A DNA stretch of 19,535 nucleotides from JARROD01 sp037384225 (GCA_037384225.1 JARROD010000070.1:1-19535); one strand, 5' to 3'; positions 1-8,794 are shown, counted from the first letter of the stretch. The notes: a model not told the origin generated them from the sequence alone. Translations and numbers: made by a program.

Positions 1-3000
1 TTGGTGACGTTGCCTCGTTCATCCATTTCCTGGACGACATAATAGCGAGTAGAGGGTTTGAACGCATCGACAACGCGGCTCAGATAGCCATAGGTATTGT
101 AGCGGTTGCGAATCGCGTCACTGGTCCAGGTGCCATCACCGGCCGCATCGAATACCTTGTCCACACGCCCGATGCTATCGTACGTTACCTTTTCGACATA
201 AGTGCCCAGATTGCCGGATAACTTGGTTTTAGTGGTGCTGCGTCGACCCAGTCTGTCGTAAGTATAGGAACGCCTATATCCGGAATTCGACTCCTCCACA
301 TAATCCAGCTTGCCCACTCCGTTGGGTGCTGTGTCATAGATCCAATCGGTAATGTTTTCGAAGGATTCGTCCGCGCGGGAATCGAACCGGGTTTCCAGGC
401 GTCCTAATTGATCGTAGATCAGTGTTCTATGCTGTCCGTTGGCGTCTAACTGTTCGCTCAATTCACCAAATACATTATAGGCATAAAACCATTCGCCTTT
501 ATCCGGGTCGTTCATGTATTTTTTGCGACCCAGATCATCGTATTCCATTTTTACCACGACGTTTCTGGGCTCGGTTACTGTGCCATGGTGAGTAACGGTT
601 GTGAGGTTGCCTTGGGCATCATATTGGTAGCTCACCCGTCCGCCAATGGCGTCCTCCACCTTAATGAGCTCGCCCAACGCATTTTTGTACTCCGTTTTGA
701 TCTGACCATTCAGGTTAGTGGTGACTGTGACATATCCATCGTAATCCATTGTTACCGGTGTGCTTGAGACTGGCAGCAAAGTTTCCACCACGCGACCAAG
801 GATATCGTATTCGGGCTGCGTCCAATACTGTGCCGTGCCGGTGTGGGGCTCGGACTTCCGCTTGACCCGCCCCAGTGCGTCGTATTCGGTATCGACATGA
901 ATCTCTCCACCATCGAAACCCACAGTGGTTTCGCGCACTACCCGCCCCAGGCCATCGAGGTAAGTAGTGCTCCAACTACCGTCGGCCTGGGTTTTTCTGA
1001 CCTTCAAAGCGGCTGCGCCGACGCAGTAAACCGGAACGCAACGAAGGTATTCAGTGCGCGTCCAAAAGCCCGTGTTTTCGCTACGATAAATTTCCCGCCC
1101 CATGACGTCGTAATTGATATAGGTTTTGCGGCCATTGAGCCTTTTGATTCGGGTCGGCGCGCCGATTTCATTTCGTTCCAGCACCTCTTCGGTCTTGAAC
1201 TCCAGGCTGTTGTAGGTTTCCTCAATGTAGCGCCCGGCAGCGTCATAAACATGGCGCGTATAACGGTCATCCACCCTCTCGCCACTTTGTGTGGCTTTGA
1301 TCATGTTACCGAAATCATCATATTTATAGGTGGTGGTGAGTGTGTATTTAGGCTTATCGGGTTCAATCACTTCGGTATGCAGCAACCCTTTGTGTTCACC
1401 GCTCCTGTAATAGGTAAAAGCGGAGGTTTGAACCGTAGATTCATCACCCCGGGTAGTTGTCACCTTTGTGCGTGACAGCCGACCAAATCGCTTATCCCAA
1501 TCACTGTCACCGAAGGTATTTTGGGTTTTCTTACTGGACAACAGTATTTCGGAGGGACCTTCACGCGTTTGCACAATGACCCAGAGGGCATTGCCATCAT
1601 TGTCGTGGTAATTCCATGACTCGACAGTTTTCAGTAACTCCCCCTGGTACCGGCCGTTGCTAACGAGATTGTAGGTTTTTTCCTCGCTATTGTGAAGAAT
1701 CGGCTGTAGAGCCCCCAGGGCCGCACTACCCTGATTTGCCGCTGTCTCCGGCCAGGTATCGCTCCAACCCTGCAAGGTCCATTTATTGATAGACGAGCTT
1801 AAAAGTTTGCCCCAGGCGCTTCGCACTTCCGTCTCCAGCGGATAACCGATAAAGGGGAAATCCTGGCGGTAGGTTGTGGTAGTCTTCACCCCGGTCTGTT
1901 CATCGATACTCATGATTTTGTGAAAACCGAGCATACCGCGGCCGGACGCCTGTATTTTTGCTTCCCCGTAGTAGTAGGAAACCCCACTCTTGGCGTTGGC
2001 GTTAACTTCGCCCGGTGTACTGCCCCCCCTCGGGGATGTGCTGGCGACACGGGTTACTACATACATAGGTGCCATGAGTTCCAATACAGGCCTGTTCCTG
2101 CCCAGGGTTTGCGCATTTGAAGGCAGATCCCAACTCCCATTGAGAGCACTGTAAAAGCCCGCGATATCCGCTGTCGTTGTTGTATAGGTGTAACTCTTTC
2201 CCCTCCAGGTAAAGGTCTGGGTCGAAGAATTGGTTCCCACGGTCAAGCGGGAATAGTGACCGCTAGTAGCTAAAGTACCGTAGCTGATGTTGGTATCGGC
2301 CTCAAACCCATTGCTGATTTTGGTAATGATGTTGCTCGGCAGGTTCTCACTTTCACCTTCATAGACGGAAAGTATGTCATCGTAGAAGTGCAGATAGTCA
2401 CCCACACCATCGCCGGTGACATCAAGAAATTGAAATCTCTCTTCCTTCCTTCCATCGGTGTCCAAAATAGCCACCGGGGCTCTGAATTGTTGAATGGTCG
2501 GATCCCAGGTTCTGAGTTGGATTTTTTTGGCTTCGGTATCGTGGCGGAAATTGTCCGGGTAACCATCGTGATTGTAGTCGCCAAACTGCCTGCCCAGTAA
2601 AATGTCGTCTGTCTTCGACCTAAATCCGCCACCCGTACCCAGACGAATATAAGCGGTTGTATCATCGGTCTGTACCACATCACTGATTCCATCGCCATTG
2701 AGATCTATTACCGAAGTCTTTAGCTTAAAATATTCAGGTGATTTCGGATGTGTCTCGGGCCGGGCGTAATAGGCGTCTGTAAAGTGAGAGATTCTTTTCA
2801 GGTTTTTCCATTGACCGTTGGCAGCCGTAACGGCATAGTGATACAAGTCTCCGGTACAGGAAATACCATCGCAGCGCCTGGCGATAAATGCATAAAGCAC
2901 CACGTCTGCTTTTCCATCACCGTTAAAATCCCCCAGACCGGCGCCGGTGTCGATACCCCACCACCGGTGTTGCCATTCACCGGTTGCCGACAACGCTGGA

Positions 3001-4935
3001 TTATCCGGCCAGGACATGCTTACTGCCGATCCAAAACCATAGGCGGAGGGGGAAGTGGCAGGGCCTACATACTTTAAAAGTCGAATACTCTCGGAGCTGA
3101 CGGCATCAGCCAGCCCATCTGAATTGATGTCAACAAACTGCGTATTGTCGTCAGTGAGATTGGTGTCGATCCAGGTGTCAGCCAATTGCCAGGAACCGTC
3201 AGTCTGTGGCTGGGATAAAAAAATGTTCCAGTGACCGGAAAAATGAATGGCGATATCGGCGCGGCCATCGGCGTTGTAATCGATTACTTCCCAGGAGTAA
3301 GGGGTGTAGGTGTTGCCACTGTTTTCGTAAAACAAAACCGGTGCACTGAAACCGTTCTCTCCACCTAGCATATAGTACCAATATTGGTCGTGAATTTTAT
3401 CATCATTATCAACATCCGGTTCCTGCCAGACTATATCCTGTATACCATCACCGTTGATATCTGCCGGCAGATACTTAACCGCCGCCCTGTCTCTCTGGCT
3501 CGAAAGCTGAACAGCCGTCCCCGTGGGGGAAAATCCCGTCAGGTCCTCGCTCCAGGTAAAATAAGTGGGTGGGTAACACTGTCTATCGACGCATTCCCGT
3601 ACCGACGCTAACCGGCTGGTATTATTGGCCAGGAAGTTGTTGCTATCGGTTGTTTTATAACCCAACTGATAGTGGCGCACCTCCCGACCCTCGTTATAGA
3701 TGGTAATTCTCGAAAGTCGCTTGGTGTTTTCAAACGAATCTCCACCCAAATAACGATACTGTGGATCCGGCCGGTCGCTGTCGTAGGAAAACACGATCTT
3801 GGCGTTTGGATTTCCACCGGCACCATAGGCGTATTGTATGGATTTGATATAGTGACCACCTACTTTTGAATAGACATAATTAATTGAATTACCCACACTA
3901 TCAAAAAACCTGCTCTGTGCCCAAGTCAATACCCCAAGGGCGTAGGCGCCCCCCGACTGAGAATCGGCCGATGCGCCGTAGAGGCTGACAGAGCCATCCT
4001 TGCGCTCGACCTTGAAACGACTCGGATGACCCACTGAGCCGCCGATCGCGGTAACCAGTACGAAACTGTCGATATCCGTTTTATATGTGGAGCCTGGCGC
4101 GCCATAGTTGCCGGAAACCAACACCAAGCGCTGCCCGTCCAAACAAAAGCGGTCCTCCTTACTCCAGGTGATGGGTCTGGCGTCTCCATCCTGGGAAAGC
4201 GTCTGGCGGCACCGGGAGATAGCCGAAAGACCACCAATTGACCAGCCCTGCCCGAGCAATCCATTGCCGCCCTGACTGGAATAATTGAGAGAAATCTGCG
4301 GCGTTACGCCCGCTGTGCCGGCAGGCGCAAAAATCGGAATGCTGTAGGTGGCGGCGCCGGTCTCGTCAACACGAAACTCGCCCGCGGTAATTCCCTTCAG
4401 TGCGTCTACGCGGTGATTACCATCGCTCCCGGCCCAGTAGATGGTTTCAGCACCGCTCCCCGCCGTTGAAACAATAAGATCCGCCCTGCCGTCGTGATTG
4501 AGGTCTTCCACCCTGATCTCGGTATCACGGTCACTGAGATCGTCGTGGATGGATGAATAGGTGGCAAGCAAGGTGGGCAGGGCATCGCCGGCTTCGCTTT
4601 TCAAAGAAAATGGAAATGAATAGGCTTTTTCAGCCTCGCCGCGCAGCAGAATATCGGTGCGACCATCACCATCGAAATCTCCAAAAAAATGGATCAAAAA
4701 GAATAACAAAGTTGGGCCGTGCGGGTAATTCAATCGGGGTGATAATATCGTCGTGCAGTAATATCAGATCATCGGTGCTGCGAAAATAGATATCGGTATA
4801 ACTGTCACCATTGAAATCACCGTAATAAATGTCATAGCGTTGATCGGTAATATCCAATGCCGATGCCATGGTCGTCCAGGCAAACGCTCCCATAATCAGG
4901 AAAAACCTGATAATTACCCCAATATTCTGCAACAT
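1..4935 (-). CDS. Giant secreted SpvB/TcB-like RHS protein, frameshifted near its N-terminus, C-terminus outside window
   Basis: Reading leftwards from the ATG at 4935, the first ~30 residues form a signal peptide: a hydrophobic core, then a probable cut after ASA. Two FG-GAP/VCBS-like repeats follow (GDFNGDSYTD, GDFDGDGRTD). Between them the frame shifts at an A7 tract (4683-4689); reading T6 rather than T7 restores one open frame that I translated without a stop to base 1, about 1,640 codons. About ten DxNxDGxxD calcium-loop repeats are visible (for example DLNHDGRAD, DINGDGIQD, DFNGDGKAD). An SpvB-like block lies near 4330-4110 (NYSSQGGNGLLGQGWSIGGL, then LDGQRLVLV). From about 1340 to 1, RHS/YD repeats dominate (YDALGRV, YDILGRV, YDDLGRK, YDRLGRR). 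In Tc toxins and Rhs proteins such repeats build a hollow shell around a C-terminal toxin; that end is not in view. Toxin or surface polymer are both possible. Family certain; intactness uncertain. Confidence 0.88.
4683..4689. repeat. A7/T7 homopolymer at the RHS gene frameshift
   Basis: Seven A on the plus strand, T on the coding strand. With seven T the signal-peptide frame ends shortly after in PFFWRFRW and a stop. With six T the same bases read PFFGDFDGDG and continue into the giant RHS frame. This is either a slippage (phase-variation) site, a fixed mutation or an assembly error. Confidence 0.7.
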
Positions 4936-4972
4936 GTGGTAAACCTATGCTATTCCCGGCTAATTTTTTAAA

Positions 4973-5000
4973 AGCGATTTTCAGTTTTTATAAAAACGCT
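4973..5000 (-). terminator. AT-rich hairpin between small secreted gene and RHS gene
   Basis: Arms at 4973-4981 (AGCGATTTT) and 4992-5000 (AAAAACGCT) pair at 8 of 9 positions around a 10-nt loop. A nested perfect palindrome, GTTTTTATAAAAAC, lies at 4984-4997. On the minus strand the stem is followed by TTTAAAAAATTA. It could be a weak terminator or attenuator that lowers expression of the RHS gene relative to the small genes upstream. The T-run is short, so this is tentative. Confidence 0.35.
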
Positions 5001-5023
5001 CTTTAGTTGGAGGCGCTAATCAC

Positions 5024-5386
5024 TCAATCAGGGAGTTTCCCTAAAAAGATCCGCTCAATTTCGCAAGGATCTGTTGACTGATTCGTAAATACGATAATCG
5101 GTGAGCCTCTCATATAAACCGCCATTACCGCTGAAAATATATCTTTTTTATTGGATGAATCTCCAATTCCGATATAAATCGCGTCGGTCAGCGTACACGT
5201 TAATTTCTGAGATTCGCTAGAATCTACATCCATAAATAGGTAATGAGAACCATCCGAGCGAAGCTCAACGTATCTTATTTTTCCTGTACAATAGTATTCG
5301 CCACAGGCTCCGTTCTCTGCCTGGGATTGGTGTGCAATCAGCATTACAAAAATGCTAATCAATACAGGCAAGCCAAATCTCATCAT
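5024..5386 (-). CDS. Small secreted protein with four cysteines, paralogue of the next gene upstream
   Basis: 120 codons. The N-terminus is a signal peptide (hydrophobic stretch, probable cut after QSQA), so the mature protein is about 97 residues and exported. It carries the pattern KIRYVELR ... DV ... KLTCTLT ... YM ... DPCEIERIFL, with four cysteines after the signal peptide that could form two disulfides. The 5490-5849 product shares this pattern over its whole length, so the two are tandem duplicates. The start has a strong AAAGGAG site; two adjacent ATGs (5386 and 5383) are possible, the second being better spaced. It lies 88 bp upstream of the RHS gene in the same direction. I do not recognise the family. 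Strand-rich ends with one helix before the last strands would suit a small OB-like fold, but that is inference. Confidence 0.8.
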   Translation of the reverse strand: MMRFGLPVLISIFVMLIAHQSQAENGACGEYYCTGKIRYVELRSDGSHYLFMDVDSSESQKLTCTLTDAIYIGIGDSSNKKDIFSAVMAVYMRGSPIIVFTNQSTDPCEIERIFLGKLPD

Positions 5387-5489
5387 GTTCTCCTTTGAAA
5401 CAAGTCATTTTTTCGTTGTTGATTTAGGTTGGGAGCATTCTTACGATCCCCCTTCAAAATGTAACTTAGATCATTCAATCTTTATTTAT

Positions 5490-5849
5490 CTAGCTGCCTT
5501 TCGGATACAGGAAAACCATCGCTACTCCACAGGGATTTGAATCCGGATTTACTGTCACCAAAACTCTACGTTTACCCATGTAAGAAGACAATATGGCTGT
5601 GAGAAACTCTTTTTTAGCAATGGTATTGGAAATGGTAAAATACCGGTCTCCTGTCAGTTGACACGGTAACTTCTCCAATTCGTTGAAATTCACATCCAAA
5701 GAAAAAATGTGATTTTCATTGGCCCGAAGCTCCACGTATTCCACTACGCCATTGCAGGTGTTAAAACTACTACAACCATCAGCAGCAACGCGTGAAACAT
5801 ATAAAAACAGAGCAAAAACACCCGCAAGTCGTAAAAAATTGCTTTTCAT
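5490..5849 (-). CDS. Small secreted protein with four cysteines, tandem paralogue
   Basis: 119 codons from an ATG preceded by AAGGGGAAACA. The signal peptide has a hydrophobic core (FALFLYV) and probable cleavage after VAA. The mature part has four cysteines (two near the N-terminus, one in KLPCQLT, one in NPCGVAMVFL) at the same places as in the neighbouring paralogue, with shared VEYVELR, LDV, YM and terminal IFL/VFL-like strand motifs. The 103-bp gap to the second copy has no obvious terminator. This copy comes first in transcription order and probably carries the promoter for the cluster. Its base composition is clearly more AT-rich than the ATPase operon, as for its paralogue. Function unknown; the context suggests an exported partner of the RHS protein. 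Confidence 0.8.
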   Translation of the reverse strand: MKSNFLRLAGVFALFLYVSRVAADGCSSFNTCNGVVEYVELRANENHIFSLDVNFNELEKLPCQLTGDRYFTISNTIAKKEFLTAILSSYMGKRRVLVTVNPDSNPCGVAMVFLYPKGS

Positions 5850-6148
5850 TGTTTCCCCTTAAACAATAAACTTGTGCCTCAATGTCAAAGCCATTTAGAG
5901 TTGAAAAACTCGGTTGACTTGCACACGCACACACCACCAGACAAGCGCCTCGCTTATCCGCATGAAGCCGCTAACAAATAACTTATTCAGAAAGTGCTGT
6001 TAGAACACAGCGCGTAGAACCCTAATCCTCTGGCTAAAATAATCCTGTCAAATCAAAGTCTGGATGGTCGTCTTGATGATCCGCCCTCAATTTTATCGAT
6101 ACCACAAAAATAGAGTTTATTCACATATAAAGCGTGATTCAGTTCGCA

Positions 6149-6166
6149 AATGTTATGCATAACATT
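6149..6166. promoter_or_regulatory. Perfect 18-bp palindrome, operator-like
   Basis: AATGTTATGCATAACATT is identical to its reverse complement. It is followed within a few bases by AAGGAGAG. Sites of this length and symmetry usually bind dimeric helix-turn-helix repressors, but no regulator gene and no downstream open frame are visible beside it. It may be the remains of the control region of a lost gene. Confidence 0.4.
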
Positions 6167-6200
6167 CAAGGAGAGCAACCCTGTAAATGTAATAAAATGT

Positions 6201-6240
6201 AAAAAGCAAGCAGATATAAGAAAAAGCAAGCAGATATAAG
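6201..6240. repeat. Perfect tandem duplication, 20 bp x 2
   Basis: The unit AAAAAGCAAGCAGATATAAG occurs twice head to tail without mismatch. It is too few copies and has no spacers, so it is not CRISPR. It looks like a recent local slippage duplication in non-coding DNA. Confidence 0.9.
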
Positions 6241-6282
6241 TTAAAGGCTCGAGGCTATTAGCATTCTACTCAGAAGAAAGTC

Positions 6283-6526
6283 CTAATTTGACCGCTGGCG
6301 TTCGCAAAAGAAGTCTCTGGACGAGTGCACTCCCAAAAGTTCGGGGACATCAATAGGCGTTGGTGTGCTGATGGAAGTACCGATTGTTGGTAGACTTCCA
6401 GTATCACCGGCTCGCCGTGATCGCTGACGGTCAGCGCCTGGTAAATCGGGGTAGATAACCGGTGCTGACACCCACCACTGGCCCGTGTATAGCGTCAATT
6501 GTGCCAACCGGGGTTACCGCGGATTG
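6283..6526 (-). pseudogene. atpD: Decayed N-terminal fragment of an F-type ATPase beta-subunit gene
   Basis: Three minus-strand blocks lie in the order expected for the N-terminal barrel of F1 beta, but in different frames. Block 1 (6467-6505) reads GTIDAIHGPVVGV, matching the family's G-I-x-x-x-x-G-x-V-V-D-V strand. Block 2 (6384-6446) reads IYQALTV, then GEPVILEVYQQ, matching the (V/I)YDAL ... LEVQQQL strands. Block 3 (6331-6390) reads GTSISTPTPIDVP then LLG, matching G-x-x-V-x-x-T-x-x-PI-x-VPVG-x-x-x-LG. Blocks 1 and 2 are separated by a frameshift, and about a dozen residues expected between 2 and 3 (VRTIA region) are missing. There is no trace of the P-loop or anything downstream. The fragment therefore cannot encode a functional subunit. 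Classical F-ATPase and N-ATPase are both possible sources; N-ATPase operons begin with this gene. The identification rests on remembered family motifs. Confidence 0.65.
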
Positions 6527-6627
6527 GACAATATCTTTGCCTATCAATTAAAGTAGTGCTCTGGTTTAGGGAAGAAATAACTTTGCATTCTCGGTGTTCC
6601 ATCGCCCGCCTGGCAAGGCGCTTGAGC

Positions 6628-6672
6628 GAAGGCTTTTCTATTAGCTGAAGGCTTTTCTATTAGCTGAAGGCT
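6628..6672. repeat. Tandem repeat, 19 bp x 2.4
   Basis: GAAGGCTTTTCTATTAGCT is repeated exactly at 6628-6646 and 6647-6665, followed by a partial GAAGGCT. It lies about 60 bp before the rssA start. It is probably a slippage duplication; a regulatory role is possible because of the position. Confidence 0.9.
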
Positions 6673-6731
6673 CCTGCCGATATTTCGAGCTGGGCTTCTT
6701 TGTTATATAAACTAGACATTGGAAATACTAA

Positions 6732-7640
6732 ATGAAAATAGGCATTGCACTAGGCAGTGGCGCGGCCAAAGGTTGGTCCCATATCGGTATCATTCAGGCA
6801 CTGGAAGATATCGGTATTCATATTGACGTGGTTGCCGGTTGTTCGATAGGCGCCTATGTGGGTGCTGCTTACTGCAATGGAAACTTAAACGCGCTGAATG
6901 AATGGGCCAGCGGCTTTACAGAGTGGCAGGTCGCCAGTCTGATGGGCGTCGGTATTCACAAGGGGGGGTTGATCAGTGGCGAAAAGGTGTTTCAGGCCCT
7001 GCAGCGTGATTTTACTGCCAACACCTTCAAAGAACTGGAAAAACCTTTCGCTGTGGTGGCGACCGATCTCTACAGCGGTAAGGAAATCTGGTTCAGCCGC
7101 GGCAGTGTAGTCGATGCCGTGCGGGCGTCCAGCGCCATTCCGGCCCTGTTTCCGCCGGTCTGGTATCACAAACGTTGGCTGGTGGATGGCGCGGTTGTCA
7201 ACCCGGTACCTGTAAACCTGTGCCGGCACCTGGGGGCGGATTTTGTCATCGCAGTAAACTTAAGTGCAGACTCTCGCCCGCAACGGCGGGAAAGAAACAA
7301 AGCCGAGCACCAGGCCAACCAGCGCAAGACCAATGACTTTTTTCGCAAAAGCAAAGATATGATGCAACAGTGGTTCGGCAACGGGGAAGAACCGGGTGAG
7401 ATCCAGGTTCAGCAACCCAACGCGCCCAGCATTATTGGCGTTATGTCATGCTCTCTGGATATTTTACAGGACCGGGTATCACGATCGAGACTGGCCGGTG
7501 AACCGCCGGAGATATTGATTGAACCACAGTTGCGTAATTTTGGAATCATGGAATTTCACCGCACCAAGGAGTTGGTTGAAGAGGGTAAAAACAGCGTGAT
7601 GCGGGTGAGAGACCAGATAGAATACCTTTTGGGCGTTTGA
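6732..7640 (+). CDS. rssA: RssA-type patatin-like phospholipase
   Basis: 302 codons, nearly the length of E. coli RssA (301 as I recall it), with the same landmarks. The glycine-rich oxyanion loop is GSGAAKGWSHIG (residues 8-19). The nucleophile elbow is G-C-S-I-G with Ser38. The catalytic aspartate is in VDGAVVNPVP (Asp152), giving the Ser-Asp dyad of patatins. The C-terminal part keeps the family-typical RSRLAGEPPEILIEPQ and EFHR motifs. Patatins hydrolyse acyl esters of lipids; the physiological substrate of RssA proteins is not settled. There is no signal peptide or membrane span, so it is cytosolic or peripheral. The start is an ATG behind GGA at 6721-6723. It is convergent with the small coiled-coil gene that follows, and no RssB-like regulator is adjacent. 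Very confident on family. Confidence 0.93.
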   Translation: MKIGIALGSGAAKGWSHIGIIQALEDIGIHIDVVAGCSIGAYVGAAYCNGNLNALNEWASGFTEWQVASLMGVGIHKGGLISGEKVFQALQRDFTANTFKELEKPFAVVATDLYSGKEIWFSRGSVVDAVRASSAIPALFPPVWYHKRWLVDGAVVNPVPVNLCRHLGADFVIAVNLSADSRPQRRERNKAEHQANQRKTNDFFRKSKDMMQQWFGNGEEPGEIQVQQPNAPSIIGVMSCSLDILQDRVSRSRLAGEPPEILIEPQLRNFGIMEFHRTKELVEEGKNSVMRVRDQIEYLLGV

Positions 7641-7701
7641 AAGCAAAAGCGGGCGCGACAAGTGCGAATACTTCTCAATTGTCACCGACCCCATTTATTC
7701 T

Positions 7702-7977
7702 TCACCGTTTTTCTTTCAAACGCTGTTTGATTTTTTTGAAAGCAGTGGCGGTTTCATCGGCCAGGATACCCAAAGCATTACCGACTTCCTTTGAGGATTC
7801 CCGGGTATCTTTTTTCAACGCATTGAATTTTGTTTGCAGCTCTGCCAGCTTTTCTTCAGCCTTTTTCCACTCGTCTTTAAGTTCGGCTTTGGCAAGGTGC
7901 ATTTGCACCCGTATTTCGTCACTGTGTCGCTTTAAGTCTTCGATAGATTTGTGTAGCTTGTCGGTATAGTCGTTCAT
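7702..7977 (-). CDS. Small alpha-helical coiled-coil protein
   Basis: 91 codons, very rich in Lys and Glu, with almost no Gly or Pro and no Cys. The whole chain is predicted helical by eye with heptad-like spacing (LHKSIEDLKRH, EEKLAELQTKFNALKK, FKKIKQRLKEKR). There is no signal peptide or membrane segment. I do not recognise a named family; small cytosolic coiled-coil proteins of this kind are common hypothetical proteins. The upstream Shine-Dalgarno is weak (GAGACTATAGA). It is transcribed divergently from the GNAT gene, with a 249-bp shared control region, and convergently with rssA. The strongly amphipathic composition makes a genuine protein more likely than the opposite-strand 110-codon frame covering the same DNA. 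Confidence 0.7.
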   Translation of the reverse strand: MNDYTDKLHKSIEDLKRHSDEIRVQMHLAKAELKDEWKKAEEKLAELQTKFNALKKDTRESSKEVGNALGILADETATAFKKIKQRLKEKR

Positions 7978-8023
7978 TCTATAGTCTCAGTCGGTGTGTT
8001 AATCAGGGTATATAGGGTAAACT

Positions 8024-8042
8024 CTAGTCGGAATCTGACTAG
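8024..8042. promoter_or_regulatory. Inverted repeat in divergent control region
   Basis: CTAGTCGGAATCTGACTAG has perfect 6-bp arms (CTAGTC / GACTAG) and further near-pairing inside. It sits between the divergent coiled-coil and GNAT genes, 46 bp before the first and about 185 bp before the second. That would suit an operator for a dimeric regulator or a small hairpin in a transcript. No regulator gene is adjacent. Confidence 0.3.
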
Positions 8043-8226
8043 TTGGTTTTGATTTATGTCAATCTCTACCCTGAATATTGGAACAAATCGGGATAAAAAC
8101 TAATATTGTTTGAAGCGGTAACCACCGGGAAAGGATTATTGACTTGGATCATCGCCTTGCCGACGTAACGCCGGCACAATACCTCCTCATAGTCGTTAAC
8201 TGTCATTCCCAGTTGAGAGGAAATTC

Positions 8227-8757
8227 ATGGAATACGAATGGAACGAAACTTTAAAAGATGGCCATAAAGTCCATATCCGCCCCATTACTCCCGAGGATAT
8301 GGAACGGGAGCAGGCATTCACCAAAGAACTGTCTCCGGAGTCGCGGTATTTTTGGTTATTATCGGCAAAAAAGCAGCTTTCCACAAAAGAGCTGGAAGAT
8401 TTGTGCAATATTGATTACAACCATAATATGGCCTTTGTCGCTACGGTTTTGGAGAATGGCGAGGAAGTGCAGATAGGTGTATCCCGCTACGTCATGGAGT
8501 CCACATCAGACGACAGCGCCGAAATCGCTGTTGCCATTGACGACAATTGGCGTCACCTGGGGCTCGGACAACTGCTGTTACAGCACCTTATCAATTACGC
8601 GAAAATGCACAAGATCAAACGCTTGTATTCGATCGACCTGGCTTACAACGATTTAATGGAAAACCTGAGTCAAGACTTTGGTTTTAGCGTGGAGACTGAT
8701 CCGCAGGATACGCACCAGGTTATTTACAGCCTAGACCTGACGGCGTCGGATAACTGA
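8227..8757 (+). CDS. GNAT-family N-acetyltransferase, PatZ-like GNAT domain
   Basis: 176 codons from an ATG behind GAGAGGA. The N-terminus (LKDGHKVHIRPITPEDMERE ... LSPESRYFWL) resembles the GNAT domain found at the C-terminus of PatZ/Pat-type protein lysine acetyltransferases, here without the acyl-CoA-synthetase-like part. The acetyl-CoA pyrophosphate loop is visible as AIDDNWRHLGLGQLLLQHLI (R-x-x-G-x-G type, around residues 97-116), and the last strands end in GFSV. GNAT enzymes transfer acetyl from acetyl-CoA to an amine; whether the substrate here is a protein lysine or a small molecule cannot be told. It is only 37 bp upstream of the V-ATPase subunit B gene on the same strand, so at least partial co-transcription is likely, broken by a small hairpin in the gap. 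Confidence 0.88.
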   Translation: MEYEWNETLKDGHKVHIRPITPEDMEREQAFTKELSPESRYFWLLSAKKQLSTKELEDLCNIDYNHNMAFVATVLENGEEVQIGVSRYVMESTSDDSAEIAVAIDDNWRHLGLGQLLLQHLINYAKMHKIKRLYSIDLAYNDLMENLSQDFGFSVETDPQDTHQVIYSLDLTASDN

Positions 8758-8761
8758 ACTG

Positions 8762-8781
8762 AAAAACGGCACCGCCTTTTT
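8762..8781 (+). terminator. Small hairpin with U-run between GNAT and V-ATPase genes
   Basis: AAAAA-c-GGC-ACC-GCC-TTTTT forms a short stem with a bulged C and a three-base loop, in the 37-bp gap before the subunit B ribosome-binding site. The GC core is only three pairs, so it could be a leaky attenuator rather than a full terminator. Confidence 0.3.
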
Positions 8782-8794
8782 ATAGGGAAATGCT

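Larger units (their letters stand above)
5850..6282. other. Gene-free AT-rich stretch
   Basis: I find no convincing coding sequence in either direction. It should hold the promoter of the small secreted genes (reading left). It also contains a perfect 18-bp palindrome at 6149-6166, an isolated AAGGAGAG Shine-Dalgarno-like sequence at about 6167-6174 with no open frame behind it, and a perfect 20-bp tandem duplication at 6201-6240. Confidence 0.6.

Noticed and set aside
843..1475. 210-codon plus-strand frame
   Set aside because: It is opposite the RHS YD-repeat frame, which is unmistakable; there is no independent support.
3926..4264. 112-codon minus-strand frame within the RHS gene
   Set aside because: It is in a different frame from the continuous SpvB-like reading and has shadow-like composition.
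6201..6240. CRISPR array
   Set aside because: Two adjoining copies without spacers, and no cas genes in the window.
7641..7701. Bidirectional terminator between rssA and the coiled-coil gene
   Set aside because: I could not find a convincing GC-rich stem with a T-run in either direction.
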